From contig NZ_CP098813.1 in NCBI RefSeq assembly GCF_036825535.1, forward strand, positions 992,001-1,056,000: DNA of 64,000 bases, written 5' to 3'. Below the pieces are notes generated by a model that made no database searches, was not told the DNA's origin, and saw only the letters and a list, made by a program, of their open reading frames with translations. Shown here piece by piece: positions 8,751 to 16,795 of the stretch (position 1 is its first letter; each line of letters opens with the position of its first letter). The DNA comes from Parasalinivibrio latis. GTDB taxonomy: Bacteria > Pseudomonadota > Gammaproteobacteria > Enterobacterales > Vibrionaceae. The translations under genes and the position numbers were made by a program.

Positions 8751-8787
8751 AGCATAAATGGACATAAGTTAGAGCATAAATGGACAT
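8751..8787. promoter_or_regulatory. tandem 15-bp direct-repeat operator between araC/gyrI-like gene and aminotransferase
   Basis: AGCATAAATGGACAT occurs at 8751-8765 and again without change at 8773-8787, a 22-bp period or two helical turns. It begins 10 bp before the regulator's start codon and lies 64 bp before the aminotransferase start. Tandem direct half-sites are the normal AraC-family operator layout, so autoregulation plus control of the aminotransferase is inferred. Confidence 0.78.
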
Positions 8788-8850
8788 TCGAATAACAGCA
8801 ATGCCATGTAGTATTTTTAAAGGACTTAGACCATTCAATCAGGAAGCAAA

Positions 8851-9990
8851 ATGGAAGTTGCAAAATCCCTTCAACAAATCCCTTCATCGTATATCCGGGA
8901 AATACTTGCCGCCGCATGTGATAAGAGCGTTATCTCCCTGGCAGGTGGCCTTCCTGATGAAAAAACGTTTCCAATCGACCTGATGAAACCGACATTGGAA
9001 GGTCTCTGTCAGATGCCAGAGGTATTCCAATATGGATCGACGGCCGGGTATGGGCCACTACTGTCCCATTTAAAAGGATATTTTGATCTCCCGGACAGCC
9101 ACAGTGTGATGGTTACCACAGGATCCCAACAGGGCTTGGATCTTATCGCCCGCGCATACATCAACCCCGGTGATGCGGTAGTAATGGAAGCTCCCAGCTA
9201 TCTAGGTGCTATGCAGGTCTTCGGTTTGGTACAAGCTGACATTGTGACGGTTCCGCAAACGGAGTTTGGCCCTGATTTGGATAAGCTGGAATCCTGTTTT
9301 TCAGAAAAATCACCCAAGATGTTTTATGCCGTACCGGATTTCCACAATCCAACAGGTGTTTGCTGGTCGTTGGAAACCCGTATAAGAGTGGCGGAGCTTT
9401 GTATTAAATACAATGTGGCGTTTATAGAAGATGCACCCTACAGGGAGCTTCGGTTTTCTGGTGAGGCGGTTCAGTTGGTATCAGATTTCTGCCCCCAGCA
9501 CTCAATCGTTTTGCGGTCGTTTTCAAAAATCGGCTCACCGGGGCTTCGCGTTGCCGCCGTAAGTGGGAAAAGCAGTTTTATTGAACCGTTGATAAAGATT
9601 AAACAAGGCGCAGATTTACATTCCAGCGTCCCAATGCAAGCTCTGCTTCTTGGCCTTTTGAAGCACAAAGGATTTGAAAAACATATTGAGGCAATCCGTT
9701 CACTGTATAAATCCCGCTATGAACGCCTGTTTACCGAACTGAAAAAACAGCTTCCTGAAACCTGCTTGGTTAAGCCTGTTGATGGCGGAATGTTTGTGTG
9801 GGTAGAGCTGCCTGAGTGCGATACGTTCTCGCTTGCGAAGGATCTGTTGGCAAATGGTGTTGCAGTCGTACCCAGCCCGGTGTTTTATCCCGACCCCAAT
9901 GGTGCAAAAGCAGCATTACGCCTTAATTTTACCAATGCCGAACCTGAAGAGTTGGCAGAAGCAGTGCGGCGATTGGCGCAGGTGCTCTAA
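8851..9990 (+). CDS. PLP-dependent aminotransferase class I/II (2-aminoadipate/MocR-like catalytic domain)
   Basis: 379 residues, fold-type I. Visible elements are SLAGGLPDEKTFP near the start, the YGSTAGYGPLL segment, VTTGSQQGLDL, the FYAVPDFHNPTGVCW region, and the pyridoxal-binding lysine in RSFSKIGSPGLRVA. It resembles the aminotransferase half of MocR regulators and LysN-like 2-aminoadipate transaminases but has no GntR helix-turn-helix, so it is an enzyme. It is divergent from the AraC/GyrI regulator and preceded by AGGAAGC. A transamination role feeding or draining the amino acid exported by the nearby LysE-like protein is possible but unproved. Confidence 0.85.
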   Translation: MEVAKSLQQIPSSYIREILAAACDKSVISLAGGLPDEKTFPIDLMKPTLEGLCQMPEVFQYGSTAGYGPLLSHLKGYFDLPDSHSVMVTTGSQQGLDLIARAYINPGDAVVMEAPSYLGAMQVFGLVQADIVTVPQTEFGPDLDKLESCFSEKSPKMFYAVPDFHNPTGVCWSLETRIRVAELCIKYNVAFIEDAPYRELRFSGEAVQLVSDFCPQHSIVLRSFSKIGSPGLRVAAVSGKSSFIEPLIKIKQGADLHSSVPMQALLLGLLKHKGFEKHIEAIRSLYKSRYERLFTELKKQLPETCLVKPVDGGMFVWVELPECDTFSLAKDLLANGVAVVPSPVFYPDPNGAKAALRLNFTNAEPEELAEAVRRLAQVL

Positions 9991-10019
9991 GGCTTGTTGC
10001 CGCCATTGGAAAAGAAAAA

Positions 10020-10046
10020 AGCCATGCCAGGATCGGCATGGCTTTT
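10020..10046. terminator. bidirectional rho-independent terminator (aminotransferase / pepT)
   Basis: Stem AGCCATGCC / GGCATGGCT with a 6-nt loop, A-run before and T-run after, between two convergent stop codons. Confidence 0.9.
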
Positions 10047-10062
10047 GTCATCACGAAAACTA

Positions 10063-11283
10063 TTACGCCATTTCCACCAGTCGGTAAGCTACCCGGTAGC
10101 TGTCCGCAAATGACGGTATCGGCAGGAACTCGTAAGGGCTGTGGAAGTTATGGGCACCGGTGAAGAAGTTTGGTGTGAACAGCCCTCGGGCAGACAGGGC
10201 TGAACCGTCGGTACCGCCACGCATGGCGATGGTTTTTGCAGGGATATCCAGATCTGCAAGTGCTGCGTAAAGACGATCCAGTGCTTCGGTATTCTCTCCC
10301 ATTGCCTGGGCAATGTTTCCGTAAACATCATCAACCGCCAGCTCGATTACCGCTTTAGGGTGCTTGGTTTTCAGAAAGCACACTAGGGATTCCAGATACG
10401 CCTTTCGGTGCTCATAGCTTTCCTGATCAAAATCGCGGATAGCGACTGAAACGCTGGCGCGGTTTTGGCTGCCGGCCATATCTGTGACCCAGAAGTAGCC
10501 TTCTCGCCCTTCAGTTTGTTCCGGCTTACCCATGTCATTCAGCATGCTGATAAAATCTGCAGCCACCAAGTTCGGGTTAACCAGTACATTTTTGGCGCTC
10601 ATCGGATGGGCGGTAATGCCTTCAACTTTCAGTGTGGCACTGCCGGCATTGAAGGTTTCATAAATGACCTCCCCACGCTCGCAACAATCGATGGTGTAGC
10701 AATGATCTACCGGGAACAAATCAAGTGGCAGCGCCTTGGCTCCCCTCAATCCGATCTCTTCATCCGGAACGAAGGCAAAATAGATATCTCCGTGGTCCCT
10801 GCCGGTGTCTCTGAGATTCTTTGCCAGTGTCATCATGACTGAAATTGCGGCTTTGTTGTCAGCACCGAGCACACTGGTACCGTCTGTAAATAAAATGTCC
10901 TGACCACGGTATTTCGCCAACTCGGGATGGGTTTCTTCACTAATATTGAACTGGATTACATCATTCAGGCAAAGGGGTTTTCCTTCATACCTAACCAGCT
11001 GTGGATAGATATCTGCACTCAGGCCAACATCTACAGTGTCCAGGTGGGCAACAAAGCCAATGGACTTTGCACTGCCTTTTGTGCCTGGCAATCTGGCGAT
11101 CAGGATGCCGGATTCCATCAGTTTTGTTTCGTTATAGCCGAGGCTGATCAAGTCACTTTGCAGCAAGGCAGCAAGCTGTTTCTGCCCCTCTGAGGAGGGA
11201 AGCGCCGGGTTGGCAGCATCAGACTGGCTGCTTACAGCCACATAGCGACGGAAATAGTCAATCAGGGTAGATTCGAGATTCAT
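10063..11283 (-). CDS. pepT: peptidase T (tripeptide aminopeptidase)
   Basis: 406 residues, the normal PepT length. It is an M20-family dizinc aminopeptidase that releases the N-terminal residue of tripeptides in the cytoplasm. Visible motifs: FVAHLDTVD (zinc His and Asp), TSVLGADNKAA (bridging Asp), AFVPDEEIGLRGA (catalytic Glu and zinc Glu) and the C-terminal GAHNFHSPYEF (zinc His). GGAAAC lies before the ATG. It follows the AbgT transporter gene by 44 bp in the same direction, with a hairpin between, suggesting peptide or aminoacyl-conjugate uptake coupled to hydrolysis. Confidence 0.95.
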   Translation of the reverse strand: MNLESTLIDYFRRYVAVSSQSDAANPALPSSEGQKQLAALLQSDLISLGYNETKLMESGILIARLPGTKGSAKSIGFVAHLDTVDVGLSADIYPQLVRYEGKPLCLNDVIQFNISEETHPELAKYRGQDILFTDGTSVLGADNKAAISVMMTLAKNLRDTGRDHGDIYFAFVPDEEIGLRGAKALPLDLFPVDHCYTIDCCERGEVIYETFNAGSATLKVEGITAHPMSAKNVLVNPNLVAADFISMLNDMGKPEQTEGREGYFWVTDMAGSQNRASVSVAIRDFDQESYEHRKAYLESLVCFLKTKHPKAVIELAVDDVYGNIAQAMGENTEALDRLYAALADLDIPAKTIAMRGGTDGSALSARGLFTPNFFTGAHNFHSPYEFLPIPSFADSYRVAYRLVEMA

Positions 11284-11297
11284 TGTGTTTCCTTTAA

Positions 11298-11318
11298 GTG
11301 CGGCCGGGTTGGCCGCAC
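11298..11318 (-). other. intercistronic hairpin between abgT-like gene and pepT
   Basis: GTGCGGCC / GGCCGCAC, a perfect 8-bp GC-rich stem with a 5-nt loop just upstream of the pepT ribosome-binding site. No T-run follows on the transcribed strand, so RNA processing or partial attenuation is likelier than full termination. Confidence 0.55.
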
Positions 11319-11327
11319 ATCAAATCA

Positions 11328-12872
11328 TTACAGGCCGTAGGTATAGCCACTGTTAAATCCAAGTGGGATCTCAAAGCCCCAGAACAGGTACAGCATAACA
11401 GTCAGGGCGACCAGCAGGCCGATAGAGTAAGGCACCATCATTGAAACGAGAGTACCGATACCGGATTGCGAACAATAACGCTGCATGTACGAAATAATCA
11501 GCGGGTAGAAAGCAAACATAGGGGTGCTCACGTTGATGGCGCTGTCTGAGATACGGAAAGCGGCCTGCGTCAGTTCCGGCGACAGGCCGACGGCCATCAG
11601 CATTGGAACCAGCACCGGGGCAAGGATCGCCCATTTGGAAGAGGCCGATGTGATAATGAGGTTAAGACACGCGGTCAGCAGAATGACGCCGAGGATAGTG
11701 AGCTGTCCCGGCATGTTCAGTGCTTTCAGGCCCTCAGCGCCTGACAGGGCAATCAGGCTGCCGATATTGGATTTTCCAAAACAGTACAGGAACTGAGCAC
11801 AAAAGAAGGCGAACACGATAAAGGAGACCAGCGAAACCGTGATGTTTTCCATCGATTTGGTGACATCCTTGGCGGTCTGGAACTTCTTGCTGATAAAGCC
11901 ATAAACCAGTCCGGGAACAGCGAAAAAAACCAACAGCAGGGGAACGATGGTCTGCATAGCAGGTGCCTGCGGGCTGGTTAATGAGCCGTCCGGTGCGCGA
12001 AACAGTGAGCTCTCTGGCACCATCAATGCCACACAAAGCGCAATTAGGCCGAGAAGGGTGTAGTTGGCAATACGGAATGCGCGGGTTTCGCTTTCCGAAA
12101 GTTTCTCGCTGCCTTCCTCGATTTGTTCCACATCGACCGGCAGGGTTTTGGCAAGTCGCGGCTCGACAATTTTGTCGGTCACATACCAGCAGGTACCAAT
12201 GACGGCAAAGGTGGATGCAACAGAATAGAAGTAGTTACACAGCACATTGACGGTGTATGTAGGGTCAAGGACGCGGGCACCGGTTTCAGTAAAGCCCGCC
12301 AGAATTGGGTCGATTATTGATGGCGTGTATGATGCGGTGAAGCCGCCGGCGAGGCCGGCAAAACCGGCTGCGATACCAGCCAAAGGGTGTTTACCGGTTT
12401 TATAAAAAATGTAAGCGGAGACCGGCATCAGGATAACGTAAGCGGAATCTGAGGCTACGTGAGCCAGTACACCAATAAAAATTACTGAAGGCGTGACGGC
12501 TGACATAGGTACAACTGAAAGCAATTTTTTCAGTGCGGTGGTGATGTACCCGGAGCCTTCAGCGATACCGATTCCCAGCGTTGCCACAATAACAATGCCC
12601 AGTGGTGGGAAGTTGACAAAGTTTTTCACCATGGAAGTGAAAAGCCCCATCATTTCATTGGCAGTGAGCAGGTTGAGTACCTGTATAGGCTGTTGGGTCA
12701 GCGGGTGGATGTAACTGAATTCAATTTTTGACAACAGAAAAGAGAGACCGATACACAGCAAAGTGGCAATAAAGAAAAGCATGGTGATATCGGGGATCCT
12801 GTTACCGATGTCTTCTATTCGGTCAAGCCAGGTTCTGGTGGGTTTACCCAGGGAGGCAACGCGGGTAGTCAT
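11328..12872 (-). CDS. AbgT-family transporter
   Basis: About 514 residues from ATG 12872, chosen because AAGGA lies upstream; an ATG 30 bp earlier only adds a short tail. It is a polytopic membrane protein with the AbgT pattern: an N-terminal IEDIGNRIPD segment before the first helix, GIAEGSGYI, HVASDSAYVILMPVSA, GGFTASYTPSIIDPILAGFT, and the C-terminal ASSKWAILAPVLVPMLM and SDSAINVSTPMFAFYP. Family members import p-aminobenzoyl-glutamate (AbgT) or export sulfonamides (MtrF/YdaH). The pairing with pepT favours import of an aminoacyl conjugate or small peptide. A substrate-specific symbol is not justified. Confidence 0.88.
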   Translation of the reverse strand: MTTRVASLGKPTRTWLDRIEDIGNRIPDITMLFFIATLLCIGLSFLLSKIEFSYIHPLTQQPIQVLNLLTANEMMGLFTSMVKNFVNFPPLGIVIVATLGIGIAEGSGYITTALKKLLSVVPMSAVTPSVIFIGVLAHVASDSAYVILMPVSAYIFYKTGKHPLAGIAAGFAGLAGGFTASYTPSIIDPILAGFTETGARVLDPTYTVNVLCNYFYSVASTFAVIGTCWYVTDKIVEPRLAKTLPVDVEQIEEGSEKLSESETRAFRIANYTLLGLIALCVALMVPESSLFRAPDGSLTSPQAPAMQTIVPLLLVFFAVPGLVYGFISKKFQTAKDVTKSMENITVSLVSFIVFAFFCAQFLYCFGKSNIGSLIALSGAEGLKALNMPGQLTILGVILLTACLNLIITSASSKWAILAPVLVPMLMAVGLSPELTQAAFRISDSAINVSTPMFAFYPLIISYMQRYCSQSGIGTLVSMMVPYSIGLLVALTVMLYLFWGFEIPLGFNSGYTYGL

Positions 12873-13000
12873 GAGAAATTCCTTATACAACATTCCAAAC
12901 ACAGCGTAATAAGCGTGGCGCTGTTACCCCTTAAAGATAATTCCCTCAGTAAGTTGGCAGCAATTGTTAAGTGCGTGAGCGCCACAGCAATTCAAACACC

Positions 13001-13018
13001 GAAAAAACATGTTTTTTC
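13001..13018. promoter_or_regulatory. 18-bp perfect palindrome in the abgT-ureA intergenic region
   Basis: GAAAAAACATGTTTTTTC is a perfect palindrome about 130 bp upstream of the abgT-like start and 320 bp upstream of ureA. It could bind a dimeric regulator of the AbgT/PepT unit. The rest of 12873-13130 shows no gene. Confidence 0.5.
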
Positions 13019-13132
13019 ACAAGAAAGAACAAAGCGTTAAACAATTTAGTTGTGGAAACAGGCCATTGTTGTTGTTTCTGGTGTGAGTTGTTTGTTTTTG
13101 CATGCCTACCGCATCAGAGAAGTTTTTCCATC

Positions 13133-13176
13133 GCACTAAATGAGTGCGTACGACTAAACACGCACCAAAATCGGTC
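13133..13176 (+). promoter_or_regulatory. NtrC-type enhancer sites upstream of the urease operon
   Basis: GCACTAAATGAGTGC at 13133-13147 matches the NtrC core GCAC-N7-GTGC exactly. A second, degraded site, GCACCAAAATCGGTC, at 13162-13176 keeps only the left half. Their centres are 29 bp apart, close to three helical turns, as for paired glnA enhancers. They lie about 130-160 bp before the start point predicted from the sigma-54 element. Confidence 0.72.
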
Positions 13177-13273
13177 GCACCGGACGTTACGTCCAACAAG
13201 CCCCTGTGGCATGTCCTGAATTAATCTTTTTAAAAACAGCAGATTATCAGTAGTGAAAATTTGAGCCAATTAC

Positions 13274-13289
13274 GGGCACAGGCTTTGCA
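13274..13289 (+). promoter_or_regulatory. sigma-54 (RpoN) promoter of the urease operon
   Basis: GGGCAC-AGGCT-TTGCA fits the -24/-12 consensus TGGCAC-N5-TTGCA with one mismatch; GG and GC are 10 bp apart as required. The predicted start is near 13300, giving a ~40-nt leader before ureA. Confidence 0.75.
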
Positions 13290-13340
13290 CCAGAACCTGC
13301 AGATATCGCGAATGAAATTCAAGGTAGTGCGGGAGAAGAG

Positions 13341-13643
13341 ATGGAACTCACACCAAGAGAAAAAGATAAGCTGCTTATCTTTACTGCGGCCCTGCTTGCT
13401 GAACGACGTAAGGACAGGGGGCTGAAACTGAATTATCCAGAGGCCATAGCACTGATTTCTGCCGCTGTGATGGAGGGAGCCCGTGACGGTAAATCGGTTT
13501 CCGAGTTAATGGACTTTGGGCGAACCATCCTGACCACTGCGGATGTGATGGATGGGGTGCCATCCATGATTCATGACGTCCAGGTAGAGGCAACTTTCCC
13601 GGATGGTACAAAGCTTGTCACCGTCCATGAACCCATCGTGTAA
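13341..13643 (+). CDS. ureA: urease gamma subunit
   Basis: 100 residues, the standard gamma-subunit length. It starts MELTPREKDKLLIFTAALLA and contains LNYPEAIALISAAVMEGARD and the VEATFPDGTKLVTVHEPI end, all characteristic. It forms the (alpha-beta-gamma)3 urease with UreB and UreC, which hydrolyses urea to ammonia and carbamate in the cytoplasm. A GGGAGAAG ribosome-binding site is present. It is the first gene of the operon behind a sigma-54 promoter with NtrC-type sites, so induction under nitrogen limitation is expected. The usual neighbour ureD is not upstream; an AbgT gene is there instead, in the opposite direction. Confidence 0.97.
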   Translation: MELTPREKDKLLIFTAALLAERRKDRGLKLNYPEAIALISAAVMEGARDGKSVSELMDFGRTILTTADVMDGVPSMIHDVQVEATFPDGTKLVTVHEPIV

Positions 13644-13654
13644 GGAGTCGGGAA

Positions 13655-14008
13655 ATGTCTGAACAATGTGCTGCGGGAAAGGCGTTGATCCCTGGGGAAC
13701 TGAAGGTTGCCCCAGGCAGTATCTTACTGAACGAGGGACGTGACACCCTAAAAGTAAAGGTTTCCAACCTCGGTGACCGGCCTGTGCAGGTCGGGTCCCA
13801 TTACCACTTTTACGAAGCCAACAGTTCCCTTGATTTTGATCGTACGGTAACCCGGGGATACCGGCTCAATATTCCTGCAGGTACGGCGGTCCGTTTTGAA
13901 CCCGGACAGAGCCGCACTGTGGAACTGGTAGTGTTCGCAGGTAAGCGTGAAGTTTACGGTTTCCAGGGCAAAGTGATGGGTTCCCTCGACGCTGGGGGAA
14001 AAGGTTGA
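13655..14008 (+). CDS. ureB: urease beta subunit
   Basis: 117 residues. The family core is present: IPGELKVAPGSILLNEGRD, NLGDRPVQVGSHYHFYEANS, LNIPAGTAVRFEPGQSRTV and GKREVYGFQGKVMG. It is structural, contacting the alpha subunit near the active-site flap. It starts 11 bp after ureA behind AAGGAG, and its TGA overlaps the ureC ATG as TGATG, indicating translational coupling. The first ~10 residues are slightly longer than in compact UreB proteins. Confidence 0.96.
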   Translation: MSEQCAAGKALIPGELKVAPGSILLNEGRDTLKVKVSNLGDRPVQVGSHYHFYEANSSLDFDRTVTRGYRLNIPAGTAVRFEPGQSRTVELVVFAGKREVYGFQGKVMGSLDAGGKG

Positions 14009-15711
14009 TGGCGAGTATTTCAAGGCAAGCGTATGGCGAAATGTTTGGCCCAACGACAGGCGACAGGCTGAGGCTGGCTGATACTGAATTGTGGTTGGAG
14101 GTTGAGCACGACTACACCGTCTATGGTGATGAAGTTAAGTTCGGTGGTGGAAAGGTGATTCGTGACGGCATGGGTCAGAGCCAACAGCCAAGCAGTGAGA
14201 CGCCAGATTTGGTGATCACCAATGCGGTTATCCTAGACTACTGGGGGATTGTAAAGGCGGATGTCGCCGTGAAAAGCGGGCGTATCAGTGCTATCGGCAA
14301 AGCCGGTAACCCGGATATACAGCCGGGTGTGGATATCATCATTGGGCCATGTACGGAAATCCTGGCCGGGGAAGGCTGCATCCTGACAGCAGGAGGTATC
14401 GATGCACATATCCACTTTATCTGCCCACAGCAAATAGAAGAGGCTTTGATGTCCGGTGTCACCACCATGATCGGTGGTGGTACCGGCCCTGCAACCGGAA
14501 CCAACGCAACAACGTGCACGCCGGGGCCCTGGAATATTCACCGGATGCTGGAATCACTGGATACGTTTCCGATGAATTTCGGGCTTCTTGGAAAGGGGAA
14601 TGCCAGCCTCCCAGAAGCCCTGTATGAACAGGTGTCTGCGGGGGCGATAGGTCTCAAGCTTCACGAAGACTGGGGGACGACACCGGCTTCCATCGACTGC
14701 TGCTTAACCGTGGCCGATAAAACCGATGTGCAGGTTGCTATTCACACCGACACACTCAATGAATCCGGGTTTGTGGAGTCAACACTGGCTGCCATTGGTG
14801 ACCGTGTTATCCATACCTACCATACAGAAGGGGCGGGCGGGGGCCATGCCCCGGATATCATTAAAGCTGCCGGGCTCTCCAACGTATTGCCGTCTTCCAC
14901 TAACCCTACCCGGCCATACACCGTCAATACGGTAGATGAGCATTTGGATATGCTGATGGTATGCCACCATTTATCTCCTTCTATTGCTGAAGATGTGGCG
15001 TTTGCAGAATCGAGGATTCGACGGGAAACCATCGCGGCAGAAGATATTCTCCATGACCTGGGTGCGTTTTCCATGATTGCTTCTGACTCACAGGCTATGG
15101 GGCGTGTAGGCGAAGTGATTACTCGCACATGGCAAACCGCGCACAAGATGAAAGAGCAGCGTGGAGGCCTGAAAGAAGATCCTTCGCATCATGACAATTT
15201 CCGGCTGAAACGTTATATCGCCAAGTACACCATTAACCCGGCTATTACCCATGGTATTTCCCATGAGGTTGGGTCGGTGGAAGTTGGCAAGCTTGCCGAC
15301 CTGGTGTTATGGAAGCCTGCATTTTTCGGCACCAAGCCCAGTGTGATCCTGAAAGGGGGAATGATAGCCGCGGCACCGATGGGTGATCCCAATGCCTCTA
15401 TCCCAACCCCGCAGCCTGTTCATTACCGTCCAATGTTTGGCAGTTTTGGTACAGCCAGTGCGCAGACATCGATGCTGTTTCTTTCCCAGGACGCTGCGGT
15501 GAATGGGGTTTCTACTGATTTGGGTTTGAACAGTCTTGTGGGCGTGGTGAGCAACTGCCGGAGCGTCCGCAAAAAAGACATGAAGCTTAATAACTGGCAA
15601 CCGCATATCGACGTGGACTCTCAAACTTATCAGGTACGTGCTGATGGCGAGTTGTTGGTCTGCGAGCCGGCCAGGGTTTTGCCAATGGCCCAACGGTACT
15701 TCCTGTTCTGA
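14008..15711 (+). CDS. ureC: urease alpha (catalytic) subunit
   Basis: 567 residues from ATG 14008, exactly the usual UreC length; a TTG three bases earlier is not needed. Active-site residues fall at canonical positions: nickel ligands His134 and His136 in DAHIHF, the carbamylated bridging lysine Lys217 in GLKLHEDWG, His in AIHTDTLNE, His in TYHTEGAGGGHAPD, the flap segment VCHHL, and Asp in MIASDSQAMGR. It is therefore predicted to be fully active once loaded with nickel by UreE, UreF, UreG and UreD. UreD is not encoded in this window. Confidence 0.98.
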   Translation: MASISRQAYGEMFGPTTGDRLRLADTELWLEVEHDYTVYGDEVKFGGGKVIRDGMGQSQQPSSETPDLVITNAVILDYWGIVKADVAVKSGRISAIGKAGNPDIQPGVDIIIGPCTEILAGEGCILTAGGIDAHIHFICPQQIEEALMSGVTTMIGGGTGPATGTNATTCTPGPWNIHRMLESLDTFPMNFGLLGKGNASLPEALYEQVSAGAIGLKLHEDWGTTPASIDCCLTVADKTDVQVAIHTDTLNESGFVESTLAAIGDRVIHTYHTEGAGGGHAPDIIKAAGLSNVLPSSTNPTRPYTVNTVDEHLDMLMVCHHLSPSIAEDVAFAESRIRRETIAAEDILHDLGAFSMIASDSQAMGRVGEVITRTWQTAHKMKEQRGGLKEDPSHHDNFRLKRYIAKYTINPAITHGISHEVGSVEVGKLADLVLWKPAFFGTKPSVILKGGMIAAAPMGDPNASIPTPQPVHYRPMFGSFGTASAQTSMLFLSQDAAVNGVSTDLGLNSLVGVVSNCRSVRKKDMKLNNWQPHIDVDSQTYQVRADGELLVCEPARVLPMAQRYFLF

Positions 15712-15745
15712 TAACAGGATATTCGAAGGACTTTAAGGAGCTGGG

Positions 15746-16201
15746 ATGATTGAACTGACCAGAATAATAAAAACAGAACAACAGGCATTAAAAGAGTGGG
15801 ATACCACACTGAGCCTGACCATTGACCAGAGAATAAAGACCCGCCAGCGAGTGAAGCTCGATGATGGCAGAGATGCCGGGCTGTTCCTGCCTCGCGGTTA
15901 TATTCTGCGGGACGGCGATTTGCTTGAATCGGAAGATGGCGTGAGAGTTGGAATTATCGCTGCGGGAGAAGCGGTTTCAACGGTTTACAGCAGTGATGCT
16001 CACTTGCTGGCGAGGGCGTGTTACCACCTCGGTAACCGGCATGTTCCGCTCCAGATTACCCCTGGATGGGTACGCTACCAGCATGACCATGTTTTGGATG
16101 ACATGGTTACCCGACTGGGGCTACAGGTGACAGCCGAAAGCGCACCATTTGAACCTGAAGCTGGTGCTTATGGCAGTCATTCGCACAGCCATGCTCATTA
16201 A
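15746..16201 (+). CDS. ureE: urease nickel metallochaperone
   Basis: 151 residues. The N-terminal UreE domain (RQRVKLDDGRDAGLFLPRG) precedes the metal-binding domain with CYHLGNRHVPLQI, and the conserved dimer-interface histidine is in that motif. The C-terminus is a short His-rich tail (GSHSHSHAH), which in this family binds extra nickel. UreE delivers Ni(II) to UreG and the apo-urease complex. A good TTAAGGAG site precedes ATG, 34 bp after ureC. Confidence 0.95.
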   Translation: MIELTRIIKTEQQALKEWDTTLSLTIDQRIKTRQRVKLDDGRDAGLFLPRGYILRDGDLLESEDGVRVGIIAAGEAVSTVYSSDAHLLARACYHLGNRHVPLQITPGWVRYQHDHVLDDMVTRLGLQVTAESAPFEPEAGAYGSHSHSHAH

Positions 16202-16228
16202 AATTTACTTAATCAGAAGGATCTGATC

Positions 16229-16792
16229 ATGAAACCGACACGTTATATCACGGGCTCACTAACACTGTTGGCACTACCGGTATTTGCTCATACAGGACAT
16301 GGTTTGGCTATTGATGGGGCATTCTGGCAAGGCGTCCTGCACCCGGTAACCGGTTTGGATCACCTTGCAATACTGTTGGGTATCGGGTTTCTAGCAGCTC
16401 AGTTCAAGAACAAAAACAGTCAGCTGAACTTGATGGCTTTTGCTCTGGTAAGCCTTGTTTCCGGCTTGGCTGTTGGTTCAATTGCTGGTGTTTTTGTTGG
16501 TATGGAAACGGTGATTTTAGCGTCCATATTTGTAGCCGCTTTTGCGCTTTGGCAACAGAAGCACGGCGGAACAAGGGTATTAGCCATCTTGTCTGCCACA
16601 ATGCTGGTTGCCCACGGTTGGGCCCATGGCGTTGAAGCGCCTGTGGGTGAACTTAGCGCATTTTGTTCAGGAATGCTGCTGGGCGCGACAGGACTCATGC
16701 ACATCGGTATGTACCTTGGAGCCCGCATCCCATCAAATTGGCTTAGCCCTGTCTTGGGTACAGGAGCCATCCTTCTGACTCTGGCAGGATAA
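16229..16792 (+). CDS. HupE/UreJ-family nickel permease
   Basis: 187 residues. A cleavable-looking N-terminus (LTLLALPVFAHTGHG) leads into about six transmembrane helices. The family signature HPVTGLDHL, with two histidines and an aspartate for metal, sits in the first helical region; AHGWAHGVE adds more histidines. HupE/UreJ proteins bring nickel through the inner membrane for hydrogenase or urease. Its place between ureE and ureF assigns it to urease. It follows ureE by 27 bp with AGAAGGA, and ureF starts 3 bp after its stop. Confidence 0.9.
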   Translation: MKPTRYITGSLTLLALPVFAHTGHGLAIDGAFWQGVLHPVTGLDHLAILLGIGFLAAQFKNKNSQLNLMAFALVSLVSGLAVGSIAGVFVGMETVILASIFVAAFALWQQKHGGTRVLAILSATMLVAHGWAHGVEAPVGELSAFCSGMLLGATGLMHIGMYLGARIPSNWLSPVLGTGAILLTLAG

Positions 16793-16795
16793 GCC

